Assembly: GCA_028023455.1 (NCBI GenBank)
Contig: JAQFVV010006208.1
Coordinates: forward strand, 5,438,963-5,502,962
Reading direction: 5' to 3'
Length of the DNA stretch: 64,000 nucleotides
Source of the DNA: Epiperipatus broadwayi
Taxonomy: Eukaryota; Onychophora; Udeonychophora; Euonychophora; Peripatidae
The stretch's first letter is position 1, and every line of letters begins with the position of its first letter. The notes under the pieces were generated by a model. That model was not told where the DNA came from. It made no database searches and saw only the letters and a list, made by a program, of their open reading frames with translations. The translations under genes were made by a program, and so were the position numbers. Below are positions 22,545-36,000 of this stretch, one piece after another.

Positions 22545-23718
22545 GGGATTCACCTTCCATACCATAAAGTAATGCCTTGATAAACTTAGCATAACATGGT
22601 AGTCTCCATGTAAGCAAAGATGTCCATCCTGCTTTATAATTACTACAGGACAAGTCTTCTCACAGTGTTAATGACTTTATGAACCATTTCTTTATTTTAT
22701 TTATTGATTCACTAGTTTTTAGCTTTTGAGTCCACCAATCTATCCTTTTACTATAAATGATAAGGATATGACATTTAATAAAAAAGTAGATAGAAGAAAG
22801 CAATGAATTTATATATAAGTACTTAAGTATGTGCAGACGTATGTCTAATTTAATTTGATCTTTGGACTACAAAACTTATGAAGTTGCATGTTGTGTGATT
22901 AGTTTTAAGTTACTATATGCTTGTGTGTAGATGTATACAAAATCACATTTTCAGCCCATTTTTTTCTTTCTGTGGTATGTGAATTAGTTTTCTTTTTAAA
23001 TATTCTCAGAGATGACAGAAGATTTCACACTGATGACGATTTTTACCATTTATTTTTAGAATGAAAGGCATCTTTCATAGATTAATGTTATTAACTGGAG
23101 TTTTTTTAGTCTCATTTGTGGCCATTTGTCTACATTATAAGCTTGCTGTGTTATATAATTAATTTGCTGTGTTATGTAATTAATTAAGAATTTGATATTG
23201 ATGACATTATTGAAATAAAAATTATGTATACATGTTTATAAATTTATTTTTTCTAGTTTATTATAATATATTAATAAATATTGTATTTGAAAAAAAAAAA
23301 AAAACATTTTCAATTAAAAAAAAAAAAAATCTGTTCTGTTAGAGTTCCTAATTTATGTCTGACAGAACTAAAATAAGCTCATAGTTTACGTGTCCAAATA
23401 TAGATCCCACATGTTTATATCTTTGCGGAGTTTAGTTCTGGAGACAGTAGAGTAGCGAGTTTGAAAGAGATTTTCATCTGCGGTCTCAATTCTTTCATTG
23501 TGTCAATAAGCTAATATGATTTTTAAAAGTATTTTTTTAACACATCCATTAAAATGGTTTGTCGCGATTGATTTTAAAGAAAATATTGATTTTGATAGAT
23601 TGAGTTCTCAGAAGAAAATCTCTCTTACTTATGGCACGCAAATCTTTCTAATATAATAGGCCTTTTTCTATCTCTTTGTTTGTGGTTTTAAAGAAAGAAT
23701 ATTGCCTTTTCTTATCAG
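22545..23718. other. Gypsy remnant edge, then intron sequence before exon A
   Basis: 22545-22720 still reads as decayed RT on the minus strand. The rest is AT-rich with poly-A runs (23290-23305, 23320-23330); no upstream FN3 or Ig exon recognised. Confidence 0.45.
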
Positions 23719-24039
23719 ATAAACCAGATCCTCCTCAGGATATACCTATAATAACGGAGATAACTAAGAATTCATGTCATTTGGAATGGAATCCGCCAGC
23801 TTATGACGGGGGAAGCATGATTACTTCTTATTCGATAGAGCAGTACGAGGTCAGCTCTAATACTTGGAGTCGGTCCACCAATACTCATGTCACCAACGCA
23901 ACCGTGAGTGGACTTCAAGAATACCAGGAGTACAAATTCCGAGTCCGAGCTGAAAATGCCTATGGGATGAGTGAGCCGGGAGAAGAAACAGATGCAATCA
24001 TAGCTACTGACAAACCAGAAATTGATTACGATAAAGCAG
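23719..24039 (+). CDS. Exon A: fibronectin type III domain
   Basis: The acceptor is a pyrimidine-rich tract ending in CAG at 23716-23718; the donor GTAAGT starts at 24040. Phase 1 in and phase 1 out, the symmetric class usual for shuffled FN3 modules. The 107 codons begin with DKPDPPQDI and hold FN3 landmarks: LEWNPPAYDGGS (W of strand B and the following loop), Y in SYSIEQYEV, an LQEYQEYKFRVRAEN block (L, Y and F-x-V-x-A of strands E and F) and YGMSEPGE (G-S-E-P of strand G). GC content is visibly higher than the flanking introns. The upstream partner exon is not seen in this window. Confidence 0.95.
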
Positions 24040-27000
24040 GTAAGTAATATTTTAAAATAATAATTTCAAATTCCGTATTTTAAAAATAAATTAAAAGTAA
24101 AGATATGCATGATAATAATTAAAATATAATTTTATTTTAATTTTTTTTTAAAAAAAAAAAAGACATTAGTGTCCTTTTATTAATCATTTACAGACATTAG
24201 TTAGCTCTTAATTCAATTCGAAAGTGCGGAAATGTAAAATATTTCACTTACGTTATTGTAATTAATTTATGATTATTAGTTTCCTGAGTTTAATGATGTT
24301 GAATTAGCCTCTCTTCCCCAACCTCAAAAGCTTCTCTCCAAAAGATTATATATATATGAAAAGCTACTAGAATTTTATATTTATTAGCGGTTGTTATTAA
24401 AAAATAATACCGTTAAAATAAAACTTTGTGATTTTTGCATGGCTACTGTGAAATAAGTTGCTTGAGAGATCCATGATGTTTGAGCACCAATTCCGTAAAC
24501 CTTTTTTTTTTACTTTTCTCGTCTGGAAGTCAATCTTTGAATTTCTGTCTATTGTATGAGCCATTACATTTTGCTTAAATCACGAAAGTTATGGATATAT
24601 ATCGTAGAAAAATAGTTAATTTTCCAATTAGAAATGGTTATCCTTTAAAAATAATTGAAGGTTTTTATTTTTATACTGATATTATTCAATATTAATAATT
24701 ATAAACAGTATGCACTTTTTTTTTAACCTCATTTCTAGAATAATTGGGGGGGGGGGTAAATTTAAAAAAAATGTTCCTTTTGTAAATTATTTTATTTTTA
24801 CTTATTAAGAATGAATATTATTATTAACGTCTTTGCTATTTGAGAAAATGGGACCGCGTGTTGCTACATGTGTATGTGTGCCTAATTTGTGGTGTATATA
24901 TATACAACGCTTATGCTTTTTATTTATTTATTTGATAGTTAATAAAGGAAGGCCAATTTATTCTTACGTGGACCGGCTTAAGACTGACTTGCTTAGCAAA
25001 TATATTATCTGCGAAGAGATTGGAAGGTAAGAGACTTTGAAAACATATTAATACTTTTATATATTGTATATTCAATTACAAAAAAAAGTGAATGGAGTAT
25101 TAATAGTTAGAACGATATTAATAGTAGGCGATATTTATACTTACACATGTATATATTTTTTTACATTCTAAAAATGTATTAAATTTTTTTGGGAAAAAAA
25201 AGGGAGGGATGGGGTGATACAGATGTAAATGCTTGGAAGCAGAAAAGGTACAAATAATGAAGTTATGGAAGAATAAATATGAACCAAGTGATTATACAGA
25301 AAGTGGGTTATTGGTTTTTATACTGGGTTTGGGAAAAGATACGGGGGATTTAGATATGAAGGCCATGGAGTTGACAAAGATTATGTTGTGGACATGGGTT
25401 GAAGCAGGATATGGGTAAACGTAGGGCGGGGAATGGAAAGGAGGGTAAAGTGGCTAACAGGTTTCTCTGGGCATAGTTGCTGAGAGTTTCCTGATTCTGT
25501 ATAAGGAGAAGTCACAGTGCATCACATCAAATTGGATTAAAAGTTCCGTACATAAATGAGATGTAGTTTGACTCTTGAGTGACCACTGTAACCTAATTAT
25601 TATCTTTGTTCTGCATTCCATTTTGAGGGGAAAACCCATTAAGCAGTGATACAGACTTGTATTGATCATACAACCATTTCAAGTAACATCAGTGTACTGT
25701 AAAATCAAAGGATTTCCAAATTTATTCCAGTATTTCCAATATAAGGTGTTTTTTGCCTGCATGTCATTCTAACAAATTTTCTATTCTCATCTATTCATTT
25801 TAAATATAGTCTCTTTCTAATGTCTCTTAAAATTTCTAGGAATCTCATTTAAAACTTTATCAATTTTGTCATCTCACATTCATCATTTTTCACATTTGAT
25901 CCTATTAGTTTTGGCATATATTTTTCTATATTTTGCAGTGAGATCAAGTCATTATCAAACCAAAAATGCGTCAGAATAAGACTTATTTTACTTAGATTCA
26001 TTTAGAATGCCATCTGATTTTAAAATTTGCCTGAAAGGTATCACTATCATAAATCTGTATGTAAATCAAGACATCATGATATACATAAAAGACTTCCAAT
26101 TTTTGCTTAGAGCCTATTCATTCCCAAAAATTCATTATAAAGTGGATTGATATCTTATCGTAGATTCACTTTATAATTGTAGCTATATTCTAATGTATTA
26201 TACATTACTGTGTTGTAATCTTCTAGTTAATAATATTAGAGCATAATTCAAGCTTATTTTGTATCTCCGCTTAATTTATTAAATTATTTTTATCTAAACC
26301 ATTTTTTGTAAACTTAATGTTATGATTCTGTAGTAATAATGAGATATATTTAATTTGTTTTTTAAAACCCACTGAATATTAATCTAATCTTATTACTATT
26401 TATTTTCAGTTCATATCCCCCCTCCCAGCTCTGACATTAGATAGCTCTTGTTATATTTTAAATAGTTCTGAAGATTAATTGCAAAAGCAATCATATTATC
26501 CACAAACTTTAAATCACCTAAGTAATCTTCATTTAAAAAAACAGGCAAAATTCTCCATACAGTATTGCCAGTCAGTGCAAGCCAGAGTAATCAATGAATG
26601 CCAGAAGGCTTGTGCATAAAATTCTTATCTAATGCCTACTCATCCAATATCCCCAGACTAGTTTCTGGCTTGTAGCCTTCATCAGTAAGGAGCTTTGGAT
26701 CTGAGAGCACTGCATCTAGATCTTAGGATATCCCAGATCCAAAGCTCCTCACTGATGAAGTCTACAAACCAGAAACTAATTTTGGGATATTGGATGAGTA
26801 GGCACTAGATAGGGATTTTATGCACAAGCCTTCTGGCATCCATTGATTACTCTGGCTTGCACTGAGTGGCAATACTGTATGGAGAGTTTTGCCTGTTTTA
26901 ATAGCAGTTATGAGCAAGCATAAGAAACAGTGATCATGTGATGTTTAGTGATTTAATCTCCATCTGTTGTTTTTTTTTGCTTTCTATTTCAATTTATAAA

Positions 27001-30000
27001 AAAACTTTCCATAAAATTTTCATAAATAATTTTTAAGAAACTGAATCATTATTGTTTACCCTTACCAAGAATAATGTTCTTAATGATCATATTTGAGTAA
27101 GTCACTGCTTTACCTAATATTCCAAAGTTTTAATAACTGCAAAAATACTTTTAGAGTAAAGTATCTTTTCACAAATCTATAAATCAGAAATATTACCAAA
27201 TTCACCACTTACTTTATTTTGCTGTAATATCTTATATAAATATAATTTAACCACTGTACTTTAAACATTTTTTAGCAAAAACCTTTTATTGTAATATATA
27301 TATACACGATCTTACATTTTGACTGAAGAAGACTGCAAGATAGACAAAACATAAGGTTGTGTATGCAAATGTGTACAATAAAAGGCTTTTCCTAAAAAGT
27401 GTTTAAAGTATAATGGATAAATTGCATTTATAAATCTATAAATCCAAAATAAAAAATTGTAATCCTTATTCATTTATCTGTTCTATAGTTGTTCCTTAAT
27501 ACTTGGATATGTTTTATTATCATGCCTAAATCTCTTTTAGATCCACTCTTTTTTTTAAGCTGGTTAGACTCCAAAATTCTTTATAAATTATTTATAATGA
27601 TCTTAATAAATATATATAACTAATGAAAGTTTGGTAATCCTGTAATTTCTAATATCTTTTTTACTTTTCTTAAAATTAACTACTGCTATTTTCACTAATC
27701 ATTTATGGGGTGTGACAATTTAATTCGTGGAATGCATTACATGTGGAAGTTTATATTTATGGTTACTGTTGCCTTCAGAGTAGTCCCCTTGTGCGTTTAT
27801 AATTAAAATGATGTTCCCATTTCTGGAAGCACACATGGAATGCATTTTCAGGAATACTGGTAAACAGCTGTCTCATATTTTTTTGGATGCCAATTATAGT
27901 AGAAAATGTTCATCCTTTCAGCACAGTTTTTAATTTTGGAAATAACCAAAAATCACAGGGAGATAAGTCAGATGAATGGGAAGGAGGGTCTAGTTGTGTA
28001 ATCATTTTTTGTCCAAAAAGTCTCACAATGATTACATTATGATTTTCGATCACCCATTTTTACACCAAAGCATATGCATGGATATTTATTGTCTTCTCAA
28101 TAGCTAACTAACAATTAGTTCTATCAGCTTAAAATTTACACGAGTTATCTTAAATATGTTCGAACATAAATGTTCAATACTCGTGCGATTTCAATACAGT
28201 TACGTCAGGTTACACTACACGGCCTTTGTGGGAATTAAATTATTACACCTCATAATTTACCATTGAGATGTACAACTTTGCAAACAATATTCATATTTCT
28301 TCAATTTTTTTTTTAAAATATGTAGCCTGGTTCCATAACTTTTTGAAACTTTTTCATTCACTATATATTTAATTGATTGCATTTCTTTTCATTACAATAT
28401 ATGGAAGTTTGAACGATGTCATTGATATTACTAACGGCCATTTTGTTTTTTAATTCTTTATGGCTGTATAGTTTTTTTATATATAATTATTTCACATTTA
28501 TATTTTGTTGGGATATCAGTAATTCTTTTCTTAACTCTTTTATAGAATTTTTAATTAAATTCTATTTTTTTTTATTTTCGTAAGACATTGCCTTATTACA
28601 ATATATATATTGTAACCCTCTAAAGTGTGGTCAACTACATAACGTAAGTAAGTGAGAATCGTTACCTCGATCACTGATCAATTCCCACTACATATTGTCA
28701 GCTATTAAGAGCTGTATCCAAAAGCATATTATGCTATTTATTTTATGCACCAAAGACCACAACCAACATCTGGAACAACTTACCACAGACCAAACTAATG
28801 ATCTAACATAAACTTTTATGATTTAATTTGATCGCAGCCAGGGTGTACCGCGAAGACCTATCATAGTAGTGTGATAAAATACAGTAAACAAATTATAAGT
28901 GCAATGTTATTATTTTTCAAACCTTAATTTGCGATTTTATTGTATGAGACCCGATGGCCGACCATGTACAAGATGGCATAATTTGTGGAAATACATAATA
29001 TTATGAAATTTTAAACCATCTATATGATTTTTAATACAAATGCTAGTCCAGGTAAAGCTTTGCAATAAATAAACATAAATACTTGGGTTCTTTTTTTATA
29101 ATTTACTATATCACTGAGACTCTTTTTAATACTGACAAATGACAATTTAAAATGTTAAGTAAATATATTCAATTATATCATTATTTGGAAAATCTGTTTA
29201 CAGGTTTACTAATCAATTTGTATTGTATACTAGATCAACTACGCAAAGCAAAAATGATGGAAAAGGTAAATGGGATTTTATTGTACCCTACACATCATAA
29301 ACTACCAAAGACGAAAAGCATCCAAATGTTTTCTCAAAATATTACTAAACTTTTATATCATGTTGACAATAGTATGTACTTCATGTATGCTCTATCCAAG
29401 GTTTATGATTTCTGATTTTAAGAATGACACATAGCAACGGCACAGTAAGTTTAATTATAAATCAACGTTTATTTACAAATTTATGAATAATAAATAATTA
29501 ATTCTAATGTTATGATTAAAGACATAAATAAACAAATAAAATAAATAAATTATAATTCCATCGACTTTCTTCACTAACATATCATAGGTACGGTTTCAAA
29601 AACCTAATCATACCTTATTTCAATTTGATATAATGAATCTTGAGCAAATTATACTAAATTCCACATCAACTCATGAAATATTTAACGTCATTTCCAGATT
29701 CAATAAATCCATACCGCAAACTTATAATAATATAATAAATAATATTATATCTGTAGGATTTAGCTATAATGCAATCATCAAATAAAGTGAAAACTTAAAC
29801 TTACACCCCGGTAAATAATAATCAACCAACAGTTAATTATTATGAAGTAACTTGAATAGAATGTCCTGCTACAATTTGACGATCTAACTTATGAATTATG
29901 CTTACAAATGGAAGAAGATGATTTAGCAGATTAACTAAAATACTTTGCCCAACTTATATCTATGAAGTAAAACATATTCCTGTGGATGCGTTCATCTACA

Positions 30001-33000
30001 CATAGGAATTAAATAACACTAAAAGCTTTGTGGATTTATACACCACCATAAAGTAATACGTATAATTACACAATTCCGCGGATTAATCACCAGCGCTGGA
30101 ACAAATGTAAAATACAAAAAATGGCAATTAAATAATCTGCGGATTAACCACCAGCACAGATTAATGCCTTTCAACATTAAAAAACAACATTACTATTTAC
30201 CTCATATTAAAGTGCAAAATCATCCTCCTCAGTTATTCTGATCATTCAGAATACACTAACACTTTAGCAAATGTGGGTTCTTGCATAATAAAATGTTACA
30301 CTAATCAGGACAACTAATGTACTAACTTATCTTGCTTAAAATAAAACGTATGTAATATAATATAAGTAATATTGGTATCGGAATATAAATCTGGAAAGAC
30401 TCACAAAATACCTCACAAAGATTGATACATCTCATGAATTCATTTAGTACTTTTCAAGCTTTTTCGCAAGCGCTATTCTCTTGAATAAATATTTTATTCA
30501 ACCCCTATTCATTTAAACTTAATAAAATATAACTTATGAACTTCACATGCAAGTTCATATAACGATAAAATTAAAGTAATGAATTATTCATCAAATACAT
30601 AAAATCTAACAAGTGTGTGTGTGATATAATTTAAATGTATAGCATTTTATAGTTCAATACATGAATTTTAGCAGGTGTGTGTCACAAATTAGATTGTAGA
30701 GCATTTTATAACTATAAATATGATCCGTGAAATCCATGTACGATGTGTCGAACAATAAATGTACGAAGTAATAGCTACAATTATAATTGAATTCCATACA
30801 TGTAATTTTATCCATTTGTGTTAGTTATTATAATCACTATTAGATTAACGATTTTACGTGGCTCCATAAACAAGAAACAATTTCAAAAACATGACACGCA
30901 GAACTTAAATGAAAATGTTTTTCAAAAGTTATTAATTTCTACATTTCTCTATTAAAATGTTCCAAGTTTATTACATCCATGCTAATATTTATTTATCCAC
31001 GCTTAAATCTAAGAATACTAATTATAGCAATTTATTTAATCATTCCAAACTGACGATAAAATTAGAAAATAGCTTTGATCAATTATTTGAAGACTGTTTA
31101 TTATCCAAATGGCAAACAAATTAACTAGCAAATATATTACTGGCATTATAAAGTTAAATATCAATCAATACTATATTTTTATTAGAATTTAGAAACGGAA
31201 ATATTAAACTATGTTGATAACTTTAACATTTTACTTTAATTTAAACTTCTTCTTTTTTAAAAAGCAAATTTTCATATTTATAAAACTTCTGTAATTAAAA
31301 TACTTATTTAAATTTTCCAAATTGTAGAACAATAAACATTTTAAAACATACCAAACTCTTGCAATTAATTCTTTTAAACTGGGAAGCTCCGACATTTTAA
31401 ATGTAATATTGGGAAATTATTACCGGTGATTTGATCCACTTGGCCAGCCGACTTGAACAGACTTTTAAATTTAGCAATTCATCTTATAATTAAATACCAC
31501 AATATTATTTTTACGTTTATAGAAAATTTGTAGTAATCCGTTTACTTGTTAACTATTTTAAAATAAGCTTATCAAATTTACACCATTTGCCTTTTTACCA
31601 TTTTCTTTTCCTTTTTTCTCTAAAAGCAAACTAACAGACGATCTGCTCTTAAATTCGCGCTCTTTTCTTTTTTTACATTGAGACGCTTACGTAATTACTG
31701 TATTTATTTTTAATAATTTATTTTAATTGAACAAATGGTTTTTTGTTAATTCAATAGAAATAACTTTTAAGATCATTTTAAACAAATAAAACAAAATATT
31801 ATATTTTAATACTATTTTACCAAATTTAATGTGTTGTTAAAATTTTTTAAAAAGTTAAACATTTTGATATGAATTAGTATATGGAACGAATCAAATTTAA
31901 ATTTATTAAAATAATATAAGAGAGTAATCTGTTCAAAGTGCAAATCAAGCCAATCAAATCACCAAAGAAGATAGAGAAATTTTTTATACTAGTTACATCA
32001 ATTATTATATTTTATGCTAAAATATATGGTTACGATATATATTGATGAGTTATTTCTACCGAAGTAGTCTTTTTAATACTGGATCCACTACCTTCTTAGT
32101 TATCTTTTTTAAAACTGAATCTTAATATTTTAAAATGATTTATAGTTCTAGGTTAAATTTATTATAATTTTTCGGAAACTTGAAGGTATCATCTGTTATT
32201 GTTATTTTTTATAGTGGGGAAGTAATCATGAAATCTTCTATATCAGCATACCTCATAAATTTTTAGAAACTAAAGTCTAAATAATGATAATATACCATTC
32301 ATAATTTGACAATCACAACCCAAAAATAGAAATATAAAAAATAGTACTTTATGTAAATGAGAATGACTTTTTATAAATCTCATATACAATATAATGCAAT
32401 TTTTATATAACTCTTCCTTTATTTTTCTAGTTTTGACTGTCCTGCAGTCTTCATCAGAGCTTATGAAAACTCCCTAGATCTGGACTAAATGTACCAGGAT
32501 TGGAAATTCCTTTTCTACTATTGTGGTAAGTCTTCTAAAACTTATCACTGCAGTAGTTTGGATCTAGGGGGTTTTCACAAGCTCTGATGAAGTCTGCAGG
32601 ACAGTCGAAACTATTAGAAAAATAAAGGAGGAATTATATAAAAATTGCATTAAAGTGTATATGAGGAGATTTATAAAAAGTAATATATATGAATATATGA
32701 AGAAAAATGCAAACAAAGGAAAAAAGAAGATATAAGAAGAATAATAAAACTAACTATAATTTAGACAAAAGATAAATCAGTAAAACTAGCAGTGAATTGT
32801 ATTGATTGAAATGATGCATTAAATATTCTCGATCATAAGTGCTAAAATAAATAAAGAAGTCAGTTTTATTTAAAGCAGTAATGTGATGATATATTAGAGA
32901 AGTCTTAAGATAACTACATAGAACAAGATAAAAAAAATTTTAATGGATGCTAAGAACATATTGGAAGACAACTTCTTAAAAGTTAAATCTTATTTTTTTT

Positions 33001-36000
33001 TTTTTTTTGGTATTATCGAGGTCTGTACTATGATAAATGATTTTATTTGCCAAGTAATAGAAAGATGACGTTTCAACTATTAAGTGTTGTATGTGTACAC
33101 CTTTACAAATACATCTTTTATTAGTCAAAATTACCCCAAATTCACAACTCAACCAGACTAGCCACAAAAGTAAACTCTAAAACACTACCAATGGTTTCAC
33201 TGCTACAAGAAGACTTCTCAAGTCTAGTTTAGCTGTATGCTTTTAATGTTTATCTTTTATTAAATACACACTTCATTTAAAATAATATTTTTCACTCATA
33301 TTAAATTACATTTTAAATAATTTTATTAATATTTTAAATAACTTTACAATTACCTTTGAAGTAGTTAATGACCCCATATTTATTTTTGTGGAAAAATAAT
33401 GCAGCCCTAATATTAGCACAGCCTTGTGGTGTAAATAATTTTTCCATCAATTTACTTTGCTGATAGCTTGGAATTTATATTTGGATAATTTAACTAGATC
33501 TTAGTTGTTTTTAAATATCTGAATTTTAAGTAAGTCTAATATTTTTTTATCTAAACAGGTTAGCCTACTAAAAAGAGTAGCTATTTTGAGTGTAAAGAGT
33601 TTTTGGGTTGATCTCTGGCTTAGGGAAAATACAAAAGCAATAAAATCTCAAATTGGTCAGTTAATCAAATGGCGCTTGACTATTTGAGTTACTGCTGAAC
33701 TAGTATTTAATTGTCTTCCCAATATTCTTAATACATGTCTCATTTTATGCTTTTAATACTACTTGATCATATTTAATATTATTTATAGATAACATATGAT
33801 TAAGTAATTATTTTTAAAAGTAGATAATACTCATTAATTACACTGATATACATAAAAGCTCTTATATCCACTCCAGTTTACCTTTAAAAAAATGGCTTCT
33901 TTTCATTTCACCCAATATTTTGTCTACTTTTTTTTTTTGTTTGTACAATTGATTACCTATACACAGTTGTGATATTACTATGTTATTTTGAGATGCTCAT
34001 ATGCTGTTATTGTTAATAAAATAGTGATATTTTCTTTAAGATGCTAATAGATATCATCAACATTAATATCCCAATAGAACTATCACATGGGGGAAAACCC
34101 CCAATAATTTTTAAGGAGCTGGAATAAACATTTTATTGTACAAGCATTGTTAGCCAAGAGGTCAGCACAGCTGCCTTGCAAGCAAGCAGTTGGTTGCAGG
34201 TGGTTGTTGCGGGTTCGCCTCCCGGCCGATGCTATGAAGAATTGTCACTTTTTGATATTTCAGCCCTAGAATTGTGTTTACTTTTTCAATTATTCTTTAC
34301 CAAATTTATAAGATTGTAATTAGTTTTTATACCCTTTTAATCTCATTTAATCTAGTGAAATCACTGCATTTCAATAAGATTCATCTCTTTATTTGTAATC
34401 TCGTGTGTGTATGTGTGCATCACTTACTGCAAAAATTATCATGTTTTAGTGTGTGTTGCAATTTATTTTTCTCATCTAATAGATCTGAAGTATTTTTAAT
34501 TTCTCAGCCAATTATAATACTATTTCTTTTTTTAGTCTCAATTTTTATCGTAAGCAGACAATACTAGATCTCAAAAGGCCCCATCTATCTTTAAGTGTTT
34601 GTTTCATATAAGCCATTAGCCTGAAACTTTTTTTTTAGATTTAAGGACAAATTTTTAATTGTCATCATAATTGTTTATTAAAAAATGTCTTTTTATAAAT
34701 ATTTAAGTTAGAAAAAAAAAAATATAGCTTACTTAAAATAAATGTCATTGTTTTTGTTCAAGTTGTAAATAATGATTAAAATGTTAAAATTAGTCGAATT
34801 TGTAACTACATTAGTGATGTTAATTTCTTTCTTTCAAGTTTTTTTTAGAATACTAGATGATTTTATTAAAAACAAAACAAACCATTTTTAATACCTTTTT
34901 TGCCATCACTCCATATCTTGAAAAAAAAAAAGATTTAATTATTAAAATAAATTATTTAATGTTTTCCTTATTATTGTTGTATACATTGTTATCATTATAT
35001 GAATTTTGAGCGTTATTATTCTAATAATATCTAATATGCTGGATTAATTTAACATCTGATTTATACATATATATTGTATATGAATATAAATTTTAGGAAT
35101 AATTCAATCCAAATGTCAAATTTACCTTTGTCTTTTTAGAGGGGCATTTGGGGTTGTTCATAGAGCAATTGAACGAGCAACTGGACAAACATGGGCAGCA
35201 AAATTCATCAAATTACGAAGACCTGGAGACAGAGAATCATGTATGCGAGAAATAGAAATCATGAATCGACTCCACCATGAGAAACTCCTTCAGCTTCATG
35301 AGGCTTTTGATTTAGATGATGAAATTGTCATGATAATTGAGTTGTAAGTGACAGTTAATATGAATTAAGAAAATAATATAGCAAAATTTAATAAGACAAT
35401 AAAGCCAATTACTCAAGGCTTTATTAGATTTGTAAATATAGATGATAACAATCAACCCTTAAACTATCAACAATCTCAATCTGTAGTCAAGGCAACCATT
35501 ATTGTTTAAGGAAGTTGCTTTGATTACAGGTTGAGATTGTTGATAGCTTAAAGGTTGTTTGTTATAAATGAAATTTAAATATAAAAATATGTGTATAGAA
35601 TTTTGCCGTAACATTTGTACTCTGTAATAACTTGAAACGAATCATGAGAATAGGGTAGAAACATAAGAGTAACATTAATTACGTAATACACTCAAAAATA
35701 CACCTTAAAAGTTAAAACAATAATCAAAGGCAAAAACAGTGAGGGAGGTGAGATTTAAATTATAATAAATTATAGATAATATTGATTATCCTTTCATTTA
35801 TCTTTATAATTTCAAATTTAAAAACATTTGAACGTCTGAATAACAAAATTGTTTTTATACTTCTAGATGATATAAAGTCAGCTGAGTTCTATAATTTTGG
35901 CGAACTTCACTGAAAGTGCACACATCCGATTTAACCATTTTGTTATGTAGATGTTCAAACGTTTTTGCAAGTTTACATCTTATTATAGATATGAAGTGAA

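Larger units (their letters stand above)
20150..22720 (-). pseudogene. Ty3/Gypsy pol remnant (RT, RNase H, integrase)
   Basis: Minus-strand order. RT end: VLIIAKSEHEMS and IINKNGKYPNPNKVKAL (+ 22.1-22.28 kb). RNase H: DMLIIMDASEYGIGIVLSH (+ 21.68-21.77 kb) and KFHQYVYGRKFQICTDCHPL (+ 21.48-21.56 kb, in a 130-codon open stretch). Integrase: zinc-domain remnants near 21.0-21.1 kb, then YIFLIVLESNSQWME (+ 20.84-20.9 kb) and a decayed core to about 20.2 kb. Stops and shifts throughout. Interrupted by foldback F1c (22294-22531) and SINE G2 (21944-22035), both therefore younger. Confidence 0.8.
26534..26955. mobile_element. Foldback element F1d, best-preserved copy
   Basis: Arms from AACAGGCAAAATTCTCC (26540) to GGAGAGTTTTGCCTGTTTTA (26900), then tail CATGTGATGTTTAGTGATTT. 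Possible direct repeat TAATCTTCAT / TAATCTCCAT (one mismatch) at the ends. One hammerhead motif per arm, facing outward. Confidence 0.87.

Noticed and set aside
23040-23090. Upstream exon beginning after TTCTCAG at about 23010
   Set aside because: The frame is short, runs to a stop without a donor, and its residues do not look like FN3 or Ig sequence.
29152-29415. 87-codon open frame as an intronic gene
   Set aside because: No recognisable motif and no support from neighbouring sequence; lengths like this are expected by chance in AT-rich DNA.
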